The translations under genes were made by a program, and so were the position numbers. 13,909 nucleotides of DNA, from positions 1 through 13,909 of the forward strand of contig DASWHF010000131.1 of the NCBI GenBank assembly GCA_036393295.1, read 5' to 3'. Numbering within the stretch: the stretch's first letter is position 1; every line of letters begins with the position of its first letter. Below are positions 1-6,922 of the stretch, one piece after another. The notes under the pieces were generated by a model that did no database searches, was not told the DNA's origin, and saw only the letters and a program-made list of their open reading frames with translations. This DNA comes from DASWHF01 sp036393295 (GTDB lineage: Bacteria; Pseudomonadota; Gammaproteobacteria; Acidiferrobacterales; UBA6901).

Positions 1-77
1 AGCCGGACCGCGATCGCCTCGCCAATGCCGCTCGACGCGCCGGTGACGACGGCGACCTTGCCCTGCACGGTGTCCAT
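1..77 (-). CDS. Short-chain dehydrogenase/reductase, N-terminal fragment (cut by window edge)
   Basis: Only the first 25 codons are in the window. They read MDTVQGKVAVVTGASSGIGE and onward, which is the first beta strand and TGxxxGIG dinucleotide-binding loop (residues 12-19) of a classical SDR, an NAD(P)-dependent oxidoreductase. The ATG complements 75-77 and lies 3 bp after the stop of the preceding membrane-protein gene, so it is the fourth gene of the DUF1302 operon and probably translationally coupled. The catalytic Ser, Tyr and Lys lie outside the window, so substrate class and intactness cannot be judged. Family assignment is firm; the function within the pathway is inferred from context only. 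Confidence 0.85.
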   Translation of the reverse strand, partial: MDTVQGKVAVVTGASSGIGEAIAVR

Positions 78-80
78 GGC

Positions 81-353
81 TCAGGCCACCGCGAACAGGC
101 CGCGCCGCGCCGGCACCCACCAGGCCGCGCCGAACACCAGCGTGGCGGCGGTCAGGCGGCGCGGGTTTGCATTGCGGCCGCGCAGCGCGCGGAACGCCAG
201 CGGCAGCTCGAGCACGTGCGCCAGCACGACGAGGATCGAGATTCGCACCAGCGGGTGGGCGGGATGGCCCTGGAGCGCCATCCACAGCGCGCCGGCGTAG
301 AGCAGCGCGATGGCGGCCATGAGGGCGAACCAGAAGTTGCGCTTGTCGAGCAT
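81..353 (-). CDS. Small three-helix membrane protein, possibly TMEM254/DUF4499-like
   Basis: This 90-aa protein starts MLDKRNFWFALMAAIALLYA. It shows three hydrophobic segments at about residues 8-26, 36-53 and 68-84, and ends FGAAWWVPARRGLFAVA. The pattern H-x2-E-x3-A in the second helix (H46, E49, A53), followed by a basic loop and a third helix with an FG pair, resembles the DUF4499/TMEM254 family. I match it by pattern only, so that name is tentative. It lies 14 bp after the DUF1329 gene and 3 bp before an SDR on the same strand, so it is an operon member. The ATG at 353 was chosen because the frame upstream only shadows DUF1329 and the protein becomes membrane-like exactly there. The Shine-Dalgarno is weak (GGAAAA). 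A role as an inner-membrane partner of the transport or dehydrogenase step is a guess. Confidence 0.72.
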   Translation of the reverse strand: MLDKRNFWFALMAAIALLYAGALWMALQGHPAHPLVRISILVVLAHVLELPLAFRALRGRNANPRRLTAATLVFGAAWWVPARRGLFAVA

Positions 354-367
354 ATGATTTTCCGAGC

Positions 368-1729
368 CTAGTTGCGTCCGAGCTTGCTCAGGTTCTGCGG
401 CGTGAAGAAGCCCGCCGGGAACTTCACCCCGAACTTCGCGATGAAGCCCTGCTCGTTGGGCAGGTTGTTGACGACGTAGCGCCCCGAGAACAGGTCGTAG
501 GTGATCTGCGGCGCCGCGACCACGGACTGGTCGATCACCAGCGGCATGACGTAGCCCTCCTGGAAGCGCCACAGCGTGTTGCGGCTGTCGTAGCAGTCGA
601 CCGCGGCGATGCTCCAGCTGTCCTCGTCGACGTAGAACACGCGACGCTTGTAGACGTTGCCCTGCCCCGGCTTGAGGCTGCCCTCGACCACCCAGACCCG
701 ATGCAGTTCGTAGCGCGGGTGCGCGGGATTCAGATGCCCGGGGCGGATGATGTCGGCGTACTTCAGCTCGGGCCGCACCAGGCGGTAGTTGTTGTAGCCG
801 ATGTACATTTCCTTCTTGCCGATCAGCTTCCAGCTGTAGCGGGCCATCGAGCCGTTGAACATGTCGGCCTGGTCGACGTTCTGCAACCCGTCGGCGCCGG
901 CCACCGGGTTGTCGAACGCGACGATCGGCGCCTGGCGCACGCGGTTGGCGCCCGGGTTGTACTGCCAGGCGTCGCGCGAGCCGTCGAGGCGCTCCCAGAT
1001 CAGCGTCATGCTGCCGGCCAGGCGCGGCGGCGACACGTCCTTGCGCAGCAGGCGCAGGATCACGTTGTCGTCGGTCGAGCCGGGCTTCCTGACGTTGCCG
1101 TAAGAAAACTCCACCGACTGCAGGAACTCGTTGCGCTGGAACTTGCCCTTCGGGTCGACCACGAACAGCGCGCCGTTGAGGATCGCCGAATCGCCGCGGT
1201 AGCGGACGCGGTGGTTGAAGATGACCTCGGCGCCGTTCTGCGGGATCGGGAACGGAAAGCCCAGCTTCGCGTCCTTCAGCACATCGTCGCCGGACAGGCT
1301 CGCGGTGGTGGCGTTGGCCACCGTCGCCGCGTAGATCGCGTCCGGGTAGACCGGCGTGCGCCGCGTCGGGTAGACGTTGAGGAAATAGCCTGGATTCTGC
1401 TGCAGCAGCTTGGCGCTGCCGGCCGGCAGCTGCTCGGCGTACTGTTTGTAATTGGCGTGCGTGATCTTGAACAGCGGCTTGTCCTCGGGAAACGGATCCG
1501 GGTAATAGGCGCCGGGCTTGTAGCCCTTGAACATCGGTCCGGGCTCGGTCAGGCCACCGCTCCACTCGGGAATCGTGCCGGCCGCATTCGCGGCCTTTTC
1601 GGCGCCGATCGGCGTCAGCGTCGCGCCGAGGCGCGCGGCATCCGCGGCCGTGGTCTTCGCCGCGGCCGTCCCGGCCACCAGCGCCAGCGCCAGGCTGGCG
1701 GCCGAGACCATCGCATTGGTGCGGTTCAT
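368..1729 (-). CDS. DUF1329 family periplasmic protein
   Basis: The 453-aa protein has a Sec signal peptide (residues 1-24, hydrophobic core about 7-20, cleavage after TAAA). The family's N-terminal signature follows: AARLGATLTPIGAEKAANA, then GTIPEWSGG near residues 51-59. The body is rich in Trp and Tyr, with repeated YxxRxxPxY-type segments typical of DUF1329, and length is normal for the family. DUF1329 proteins are often annotated as related to outer-membrane lipoprotein-sorting (LolA/LolB-like) folds and are nearly always encoded beside DUF1302, as here (10 bp apart). The biochemical role is unproven; carrying a hydrophobic molecule between outer and inner membrane is the usual suggestion. 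The ATG at 1729 is preceded by AGGAGAGCGAC, a good ribosome site. No truncation is visible. Confidence 0.93.
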   Translation of the reverse strand: MNRTNAMVSAASLALALVAGTAAAKTTAADAARLGATLTPIGAEKAANAAGTIPEWSGGLTEPGPMFKGYKPGAYYPDPFPEDKPLFKITHANYKQYAEQLPAGSAKLLQQNPGYFLNVYPTRRTPVYPDAIYAATVANATTASLSGDDVLKDAKLGFPFPIPQNGAEVIFNHRVRYRGDSAILNGALFVVDPKGKFQRNEFLQSVEFSYGNVRKPGSTDDNVILRLLRKDVSPPRLAGSMTLIWERLDGSRDAWQYNPGANRVRQAPIVAFDNPVAGADGLQNVDQADMFNGSMARYSWKLIGKKEMYIGYNNYRLVRPELKYADIIRPGHLNPAHPRYELHRVWVVEGSLKPGQGNVYKRRVFYVDEDSWSIAAVDCYDSRNTLWRFQEGYVMPLVIDQSVVAAPQITYDLFSGRYVVNNLPNEQGFIAKFGVKFPAGFFTPQNLSKLGRN

Positions 1730-1739
1730 GTCGCTCTCC

Positions 1740-3908
1740 TCAGAAGTCGTAGCTGATGGTCAGCTGCAGGTTGTCGCGATCGCCCAGGCCGTTGGCCTGG
1801 CCGGCGCCGAAAAACCAGTTGTAGCGCAGCGCCCCGTTCCACCCGCCGTGGAAGCTCGCGGCCAGGCCCAGCATGGCCTGCTTGCGGCGCTCGACGAACT
1901 CGCCGCTGGGCAGCGGCGACTTGCCGTCGACGTCGTGGAAGAACGTCATCTGCGGCTGCAGCTTCACGCCGGGAAAGACGTCCTCGTAGCTGAGCTGGCT
2001 CAGCACACGGTAGCCCCAGGAAAACTCCGTGGCAAAGCCATCGGCCTGGTAGCTCGGGTTGAGGCGGTCGCTCGGCGTCGCGGGGAACGTGGTCTGCTCG
2101 GGCGTGGGCGTGCCGGTGCCGTCGACGCCGGCGCTGTGGTGGAAGAACACGCCGGGCGCGGCGATCTGCAGTTCGTCGACGGGGGGCATGTCCAGCACCT
2201 GGAAGGCGCCGACTTCGAGCAGCGCGATGGCCTGGTCGGCGCCGAACGGGTTTTGGCTCGCGCCACGCAGCAGCAGCAGCGAGGTGTTGTAGGACAGGGT
2301 CTGGAAGCGCTCGTAGCCGGGGACCAGTTGGCCCGGCTGGATGATCTGGCCGCGGTAGTCGCTGAGGTAGTCCGGCACGGCAACCTCGCGCGCCGGAATG
2401 GTGACGTTCGCAGTCGGCGTCACCGCGATCAGGATGCTCTGATCCGGGAAGATCGGCTGCAGCGCGGCGAAGCCCACGTCGGTCGGATCGATCTGCAACG
2501 GCTGGTTGTCGCGATAGACCACTTCGCCGGTCCAGGCCACTTCGCCAAGATTGGTGCTGAAGCTGGTGCCGAGCGCGTGGATGTCCTCCGGGTATTCGAG
2601 GTACAGGCGCACCGTGTCGAGCGGGATCACCTCGAGGCCGTCGTGGTTCGCGGCGGTCTTGAAGCCCTCGCAGTCGAGCGTCGCGTCGGCCGCGGTGGTC
2701 GACTCGTGGGCGCAGCCGTACTGCGACGCCACGAAGCCGATGGTCGGAAAGCGGCTGTGCAGGTTCAGCAGGCTCAGCGTGAAGCTGGTGTTGTTCAGCG
2801 CCTCGGCGAAATAGCTGACCGTGAAACCATATTCGCCGCCATCCTTCGGCTCGTGCGGCGCCTCGAAGTACAGCGTGCGGCCGGCATCCGACACCTGGTT
2901 GACGTTGGACTGCGTGCGCTCCTCGACGCCCACCCGGTTGTCCGGGTCCTCGCGGTACTTGCCGAACTGCAGCATCACGTACGGCCGCTCGGCGCCGAAG
3001 ATGTCGTTGGCGGCGAAGTACGAGCCGCTGGGCGGCACCACGATCGGCTTCCAGCCGAAGGCGTAGAAGCCCTCGACCGACAGGCTCTCGGTCACCGGCA
3101 TGCCGACCACTGCCATCGGCAGGCGCTGGAAGATCTCGCGCACGTCGCCAACCGCCATGAAGCGGATGTTGGCGTCGGGCGGGTTCACGGAGTTCAGGCT
3201 GTTGAACACCATCGTCGTGCTGGTGCCCAGGCTCAGGATCTGCTCGCCGAGCTTGAACGACAGCGGATGCTCGTCGCTCAGCGGAATCGAGCCCGACAGG
3301 TAGGCATCGAGCAGGCGCAGTTCGGTGCCGACCTTCTCCTCGACGCCGGCCTCGCGCGCGGTGTGGCGCGGCTGAAAGCCGTTGTTGTCGGTCTCGTTGT
3401 TCGGATGGGTTTCGGTGAAGCCGGTGTTGATCGCGTCGTAGAAATACAGACCGGTGATATCCAGGCCGAAATTCTCCCAGCTCAGCTGCAGCCGCGGTGC
3501 GATCTTGGCCGCGGCGCTGACCACGTCGCCCTTGTCGTAGTTCAGGTTGCCGTCGTCCGTGTTCGCGGACGGGTAGCCCGGCAGCGCGAGATAGGCCGCG
3601 TTGCCCGCCTCGTTCAGGCAGTTGATGCCGGGCGCGCCGGTGACCGGCTTGTCCTCGCAGAACTGTTCCTGGCCCGGCAGGTTCAGCTTGCCGACCAGCG
3701 CCGCGTCGCGATCCTGCATGCGCAGGGTACCGCCGACCGACACCTGCGTGCGAATCGAGCCGGTGATGCCGGTGTCGCCGAGCGTGAAATCGAGGGCGCC
3801 GGCGGTGCCTGCGCGCAGCGCAGCGGCCAGCAGGGCGAGGGCGAGGCCTCCGGAGCGGATGCCGGACCGCGGCCGCCGGGCCGGATCGTGAGAACGACGC
3901 TTGGACAT
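1740..3908 (-). CDS. DUF1302 family outer-membrane protein
   Basis: The predicted product is 722 aa. An Arg-rich n-region (residues 2-18) and a hydrophobic core (about 20-33) lead to cleavage after AGA near residue 38. The mature protein starts LDFTLGDTGITGSIRTQVSVG and soon reaches RMQDRD, the usual DUF1302 opening. The remainder is beta-rich with alternating aromatic residues and ends LQLTISYDF, a C-terminal beta-signal with terminal Phe as in outer-membrane barrels. The frame stays open upstream to 3983, but the ATG at 3908 is preferred: it has GGAGG 9 nt upstream and places the signal peptide at the N-terminus. It is the first gene of an operon with DUF1329, the 90-aa membrane protein and an SDR. 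The family is commonly linked to hydrophobic-compound use, with no defined transport substrate. A promoter and palindromic operator lie about 75-100 bp upstream. Confidence 0.93.
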   Translation of the reverse strand: MSKRRSHDPARRPRSGIRSGGLALALLAAALRAGTAGALDFTLGDTGITGSIRTQVSVGGTLRMQDRDAALVGKLNLPGQEQFCEDKPVTGAPGINCLNEAGNAAYLALPGYPSANTDDGNLNYDKGDVVSAAAKIAPRLQLSWENFGLDITGLYFYDAINTGFTETHPNNETDNNGFQPRHTAREAGVEEKVGTELRLLDAYLSGSIPLSDEHPLSFKLGEQILSLGTSTTMVFNSLNSVNPPDANIRFMAVGDVREIFQRLPMAVVGMPVTESLSVEGFYAFGWKPIVVPPSGSYFAANDIFGAERPYVMLQFGKYREDPDNRVGVEERTQSNVNQVSDAGRTLYFEAPHEPKDGGEYGFTVSYFAEALNNTSFTLSLLNLHSRFPTIGFVASQYGCAHESTTAADATLDCEGFKTAANHDGLEVIPLDTVRLYLEYPEDIHALGTSFSTNLGEVAWTGEVVYRDNQPLQIDPTDVGFAALQPIFPDQSILIAVTPTANVTIPAREVAVPDYLSDYRGQIIQPGQLVPGYERFQTLSYNTSLLLLRGASQNPFGADQAIALLEVGAFQVLDMPPVDELQIAAPGVFFHHSAGVDGTGTPTPEQTTFPATPSDRLNPSYQADGFATEFSWGYRVLSQLSYEDVFPGVKLQPQMTFFHDVDGKSPLPSGEFVERRKQAMLGLAASFHGGWNGALRYNWFFGAGQANGLGDRDNLQLTISYDF

Positions 3909-3922
3909 GAACCCCCGCCTCC
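3909..3922 (-). promoter_or_regulatory. Ribosome binding site fixing the DUF1302 start
   Basis: On the minus strand the sequence GGAGGCGGGGGTTC immediately precedes the ATG at 3908, placing a full GGAGG 9 nt from the start codon. This decides in favour of 3908 over the in-frame upstream start at 3983, which would also put 25 unneeded residues before the signal peptide. Confidence 0.75.
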
Positions 3923-3981
3923 GTTTGCTCCTCGCAGCGCCAGTCCTTGTGCCCGGACCGGTCGGCCTGCCATCGACGCCC

Positions 3982-4009
3982 ATCTTAGAGGTTTTTTACA
4001 TCATGTCAA
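3982..4009 (-). promoter_or_regulatory. Sigma-70-like promoter of the DUF1302 operon
   Basis: Read on the minus strand, a perfect TTGACA (4009-4004) is followed after 16 bp by TAAGAT (3987-3982), which matches TATAAT at four of six positions. Transcription would begin near 3975, leaving a leader of about 65 nt with a strong Shine-Dalgarno. The -35 hexamer is one arm of the palindromic operator at 3995-4009, so a bound repressor would block polymerase directly. This is visual pattern matching, not a scored prediction. Confidence 0.55.
3995..4009. promoter_or_regulatory. Palindromic operator, copy 1 (TTTACATCATGTCAA)
   Basis: Two 6-bp half-sites, TTTACA and TGTCAA, are separated by 3 bp and are near-perfect inverted repeats. 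The same 15 bp recurs at 9566-9580, with identity extending to 17 bp (TTTTTACATCATGTCAA), and related palindromes lie at 4866-4880 and 6241-6255. This copy stands between the stop of the SDR gene (4031) and the DUF1302 operon and covers the -35 box of the latter. The local TetR-family protein is the likely binder, by inference from proximity and from the similar site before its own gene. Confidence 0.7.
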
Positions 4010-4030
4010 ATTGTTCGGCGGTTGGGAAAA

Positions 4031-4819
4031 TCAGCCCAGCAGGCGGGCCAGCGGCACCGACAGCCACTGCCACCACGGCGCCGCGTAGCGCCGGTGCGGC
4101 CGGCGCGCCTCGGCGGCGTGCACGATCTTGCGGGCGATGCCGCCGGTGTCCTTGACCTCGAAGTTCAGGATGCCGCGCTCGGCGCGCTTGATCTGGCGCA
4201 GGTGATCCCGGTACAGGCTGTCGGGCCCGACGAAGTCGTACTTGCGCCCGATGTTTTCCTCGTTGAAGCCGGTGCCGTAGGCGCCGGGATTGATCTGCAC
4301 CACCGGGATGCCGAACGGCTTCAGCTCCGCGCGCAGCGAGTAGGCGAGGCTCTCCAGGGCGAACTTGGTCATCGCGTACGGCGCCAGGAACGGCGTCGGG
4401 ATCAGGCCGGCCATCGAGCCGATCAGGATCACCCGCCCGCGGCCGTCCTTCTTGCCGCGCGCGATCATGTCGCGCACCACGAGCTGGGTCAGCTCCAGGG
4501 TCGCGTGCAGGTTGGTCTCGAACACGCGGCGGATGCGGTCGACGTCGATCTCGAGGAGTGGACCGGAGTCGCCGATCGCGGCGTTGTTGATCAGCACGTC
4601 GATGTCCCAGGTGGCGGCGCGGGCGCGGTCGGCGGCGAGCAGGATGTCGAGCTTCTCGACGTGCACGCGCGGACCGCCGGCCCGGAGCGCCTCGCGCAGC
4701 GGCGCGACCTCCGTTGCGGCGTGCACCGTCGCCCAGACCTCGTGCCCGCGCTGCGCCAGCCGCCGGGCGACGTCCAGGCCGATGCCGCGGCGCGCGCCGG
4801 TGATCAGGACCCTGGCCAT
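4031..4819 (-). CDS. Classical short-chain dehydrogenase/reductase
   Basis: This 262-aa protein has all landmarks of a classical SDR: TGARRGIG cofactor loop (residues 7-14), D58 after the third strand, NNAA (78-81), catalytic Asn at ETNLH (N103), S135 in IGSMAG, and Y148-x3-K152 in APYAMTK, followed by PGAYGTGF. It should oxidise or reduce an alcohol/ketone with NAD(P)(H). The basic residues R10 and R11 in the cofactor loop may favour NADP(H). The C-terminal tail (PWWQWLSVPLARLLG) is Trp-rich and amphipathic and could touch membrane or a hydrophobic substrate. The start at 4819 has GGGAG upstream. It lies upstream of and co-directional with the DUF1302 operon and divergent from the DsbA-like gene, sharing an operator with it. 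The substrate is unknown; steroid or other lipophilic alcohol is only a contextual guess. Confidence 0.93.
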   Translation of the reverse strand: MARVLITGARRGIGLDVARRLAQRGHEVWATVHAATEVAPLREALRAGGPRVHVEKLDILLAADRARAATWDIDVLINNAAIGDSGPLLEIDVDRIRRVFETNLHATLELTQLVVRDMIARGKKDGRGRVILIGSMAGLIPTPFLAPYAMTKFALESLAYSLRAELKPFGIPVVQINPGAYGTGFNEENIGRKYDFVGPDSLYRDHLRQIKRAERGILNFEVKDTGGIARKIVHAAEARRPHRRYAAPWWQWLSVPLARLLG

Positions 4820-4844
4820 GCTCGATCTCCCGGGATGACTCGTC

Positions 4845-4873
4845 TTGCCAACCCTACACTAAATATTTACACT
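4845..4873 (+). promoter_or_regulatory. Putative promoter of the DsbA-like gene (possibly leaderless)
   Basis: TTGCCA (4845-4850, five of six matches to the -35 consensus) is followed after 17 bp by TACACT (4868-4873, four of six matches). A start point 7-10 bp downstream would fall at about 4880-4883, essentially on the ATG at 4883, implying a leaderless or very short leader transcript. The -10 hexamer lies inside the palindromic operator. No equally good promoter was found for the divergent SDR gene. Confidence 0.4.
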
Positions 4874-4881
4874 GTGTAAAT
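4865..4881. promoter_or_regulatory. Palindromic operator, copy 2 (perfect 17-bp palindrome)
   Basis: ATTTACACTGTGTAAAT is a perfect inverted repeat with 8-bp arms around a single central base. Its core, TTTACA-ctg-TGTAAA at 4866-4880, has the same 6-3-6 arrangement as the other copies. It lies in the 63-bp divergent region between the SDR gene (start 4819) and the DsbA-like gene (start 4883), so a dimeric repressor here could control both. It is the most symmetric copy and probably the best binding site. Confidence 0.78.
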
Positions 4882-4882
4882 C

Positions 4883-6208
4883 ATGCCCTTGGTCCGCACC
4901 ATCCGCAGCGCCGTCATGCGACGCATGGCCGACGCCAAGCTGCGCGACCGGCGGCGGGCGCGCGCCGAACACACGCGCCTGCGCCGGCAGCAGCCGCACG
5001 AAGTCTGGTACTTCCACCAGGTCGACGATCCGTACAGCCATCTCGCGGCGCAGGTGCTGCGCAGCTTCCTGGAGCGCTACGACGTGCTGCTGCGGCCGCG
5101 CGTGGTCGCGCGACCGACGCCGATCGCCATCCACGAGAAGAGTCTGTGGGAGGCCTGGGCCCGGCGCGAGTGCGCCGCACTGGCGCCGTACTACGGCCTG
5201 ACCAGCCATGATCGCGGCCGCGAGCCGGAGCCGCAGCTCGTGGACCTGGCGCGCCGCACGTTGTTGGCCATGGAGGCGTCCGCCGCGTTCCCCGAGGTTG
5301 CGGTCGCCATCGGCGCCGCACTGCAGCGCGATGACCGCAAGGCGCTCGAGGCGCTGGCCGCGCAGCATGGCGCGCTGGCGCCGGCCCAGGCCGAGCCGCG
5401 CCTGGCCGACAGCTTCGCGCTGCGCCACCGCCTCGGCCACTACCTCGGCGCGATGTTCTACTACGCCGGCGAGTGGTACTGGGGCATCGACCGGCTGCAT
5501 TACCTCGAGGCCCGGCTCGACGCGCTTGCAGCGCGCCGTGCCGGCGCGCCGGCGGGCGGCAGCGCGGTGCTGCACCGCCGCGCGCCGCCGACGCTCGAAT
5601 CGGCTCAGCGCATGCCGCTGGAATTCTTCTGCTCGTTGCGCAGCCCGTACACGCACATTGCTTATGACCGCGTCGCCGACCTGGCGCGGCGGTATCCGGT
5701 CGACGTCGTCTGCCGCCCGGTGCTGCCGATGATGATGCGCGGGGTGAAGGCCGACCGGCGCAAGGGCCAGTACATTTTGTTCGACACCAAGCGCGAGGCC
5801 GACCGGCTCGGCGTGCCGTTCGGCAACATCTGGGATCCGTTCGGCGACCCGGTGCGCCGCGCCTATTCGCTGTTCCCCTGGGCCCGCGACCGCGGCCGCG
5901 GCTTCGAATACCTGCACAGCTACAGCCGGGCGGTGTGGAGCGAACGCGCCAACGCCTGGAACGAACCCGGCCTGCGCGCCATCGTCGAGCGCGCCGGCCT
6001 GCCGTGGGCCGAGGCCGCGCCGCGCCTCGACCAGCGCGACTGGGAAGCGGAAATGGAGCGCAACGTGCAGGACATGCTCGCCGCCGGCTCGTGGGGCGTG
6101 CCGACGCTGCGCCTGCCCGCGACGGCGACCTCGCCGGAGTTCACGGTCTGGGGCCAGGACCGGATCTGGCTGATCGAGGAAGAGCTCGCGCGGCGCCTGG
6201 GCCGCTGA
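4883..6208 (+). CDS. Tandem DsbA / 2-hydroxychromene-2-carboxylate isomerase-like protein
   Basis: The 441-aa protein contains two copies of a thioredoxin-like DsbA/GST-kappa fold of the HCCA-isomerase type. Copy 1 spans about residues 39-215, starting EVWYFHQVDDPYSHLAAQ; copy 2 spans about 244-438, starting PLEFFCSLRSPYTHIAYD. Both end in a W-G-x-D-R-x4-E block (residues 199-209 and 423-433). Copy 2 keeps the RPVL strand and the cis-proline loop GVPT (405-408). Copy 1 has no matching Pro (GAM at 189-191), so it may be degenerate. Neither has a CxxC pair, so disulfide chemistry is unlikely; glutathione-dependent isomerase or transferase activity is more plausible. No signal peptide is seen, and the N-terminus (residues 1-37) is highly basic. 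The ATG at 4883 lies 2 bp after the operator with no Shine-Dalgarno; M12 (4916) and M15 (4925) are alternatives. Confidence 0.82.
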   Translation: MPLVRTIRSAVMRRMADAKLRDRRRARAEHTRLRRQQPHEVWYFHQVDDPYSHLAAQVLRSFLERYDVLLRPRVVARPTPIAIHEKSLWEAWARRECAALAPYYGLTSHDRGREPEPQLVDLARRTLLAMEASAAFPEVAVAIGAALQRDDRKALEALAAQHGALAPAQAEPRLADSFALRHRLGHYLGAMFYYAGEWYWGIDRLHYLEARLDALAARRAGAPAGGSAVLHRRAPPTLESAQRMPLEFFCSLRSPYTHIAYDRVADLARRYPVDVVCRPVLPMMMRGVKADRRKGQYILFDTKREADRLGVPFGNIWDPFGDPVRRAYSLFPWARDRGRGFEYLHSYSRAVWSERANAWNEPGLRAIVERAGLPWAEAAPRLDQRDWEAEMERNVQDMLAAGSWGVPTLRLPATATSPEFTVWGQDRIWLIEEELARRLGR

Positions 6209-6209
6209 G

Positions 6210-6232
6210 CCGGCGCGGCACGGCCGCGCCGG
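6210..6232 (+). terminator. Terminator-like hairpin after the DsbA-like gene
   Basis: CCGGCGCGG (6210-6218) and CCGCGCCGG (6224-6232) form a perfect 9-bp stem around a 5-nt loop, starting 1 bp after the stop codon at 6206-6208. A short T-rich stretch (GTTTATT) follows about 4 bp later instead of a full U tract, so intrinsic termination may be inefficient. It separates the DsbA-like gene from the tetR promoter region. Confidence 0.5.
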
Positions 6233-6240
6233 GACGTTTA

Positions 6241-6255
6241 TTGACAGGTTGTATA
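6241..6255. promoter_or_regulatory. Palindromic operator, copy 3 (imperfect), upstream of tetR
   Basis: TTGACA-ggt-TGTATA has the 6-3-6 layout of the other sites and differs at one base from the degenerate consensus TTkACAnnnTGTmAA. It lies 30 bp before the regulator's start codon, where an autoregulatory site would be expected. TTGACA could also act as a -35 box, but no convincing -10 is found 15-19 bp downstream; TATAGG at 6252-6257 is a weak alternative -10 without a good -35. The weaker symmetry would fit looser autoregulation. Confidence 0.5.
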
Positions 6256-6285
6256 GGATGTTGGCTGGTTCGGGAGACATCGCAA

Positions 6286-6918
6286 ATGGCGGCAGCGCGC
6301 GCGGCAAAGAAACGCACCTACCTGGCGAAGGACGACCGCCGCCTCGCGTTGCTCGAGACCGCCGCCGCCGTGGTCGAGAGGTCCGGCTGGCCGGCGCTAT
6401 CGATGATCTCGGTGGCCGAGCAGGCCAAGGTCAGCCGCCAGCTGGTCTACCAGCATTTCGAATCGCTGGACCAACTCATGGCCGAGACCATGACGCACCT
6501 CTTCCGCGACGGCTTCGAGCGCGTGCGCGAGAACATCCAGCTCAACACCGGCGACCTCGCCAGCCTGACACGCGCGTCCGAGGAACTGGCCTTCAACTCG
6601 CCGCCGGGCCGCGCACGCGCGCTGTGGCAAATGATCACGGCGACCTATTCGGAGAGCGCCGAGGCCACCCGCATGAGCCGCCGGCTGCGCCACCTGCTGA
6701 CCAACCTGTGGATGCCGGTGGGCCGCGACGCCCTGGGCCTCAAGGACACCGAGGCGCGCGTGATGATCTGGATGCTGCACATGGCGTTCTGGGGCGCGCA
6801 CCAGCTGGTCGACGAAAACGAAGTCGATCGCGAGACCGCGATGCGCCTGTTCGTCTGGATGCTGACGCAGATCCAGGCGGGTAGCGTGATTGCACCGCCG
6901 AAGGCGGGGAAGAAGTAG
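6286..6918 (+). CDS. TetR/AcrR-family transcriptional regulator
   Basis: This 210-aa protein has a TetR-type N-terminal domain. A basic leader (residues 1-17) precedes helix 1 (RLALLETAAAVVERSGWPAL), and the helix-turn-helix is at residues 41-58 (ISVAEQAKVSRQLVYQHF) with the usual YxHF ending. The divergent all-helical C-terminal domain (about 70-195) should bind ligand and form the dimer; its Trp, Met and Phe content (WMLHMAFWGAH) suggests a hydrophobic pocket. The start at 6286 has GGGAG 9 nt upstream, and upstream in-frame sequence only shadows the preceding gene. It lies among the genes carrying the shared palindrome, with a weaker copy before itself, so it is the best candidate repressor of the locus. 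Ligand unknown. It converges on the sulfatase gene with a 4-bp gap. Confidence 0.93.
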   Translation: MAAARAAKKRTYLAKDDRRLALLETAAAVVERSGWPALSMISVAEQAKVSRQLVYQHFESLDQLMAETMTHLFRDGFERVRENIQLNTGDLASLTRASEELAFNSPPGRARALWQMITATYSESAEATRMSRRLRHLLTNLWMPVGRDALGLKDTEARVMIWMLHMAFWGAHQLVDENEVDRETAMRLFVWMLTQIQAGSVIAPPKAGKK

Positions 6919-6922
6919 TTCG

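Noticed and set aside
81..1565. A 494-codon minus-strand frame covering DUF1329 and the small membrane gene
   Set aside because: Only its last 90 codons (from 353) look like protein; the rest is an Arg/Ala/Gln-rich out-of-frame reading of DUF1329.
1527..4088. An 853-codon open frame on the plus strand opposite the DUF1302 gene
   Set aside because: Its product is a low-complexity run of Val, Ala, Arg and Gly with no domain. It is the antisense shadow of a GC-rich gene whose own frame has a signal peptide, family motifs and ribosome site.
4866..4880. The palindrome as a known KstR, PsrA or FadR operator
   Set aside because: The half-site TTTACA/TGTAAA with a 3-bp spacer does not match the consensus sequences I know for those regulators, so no name was assigned.
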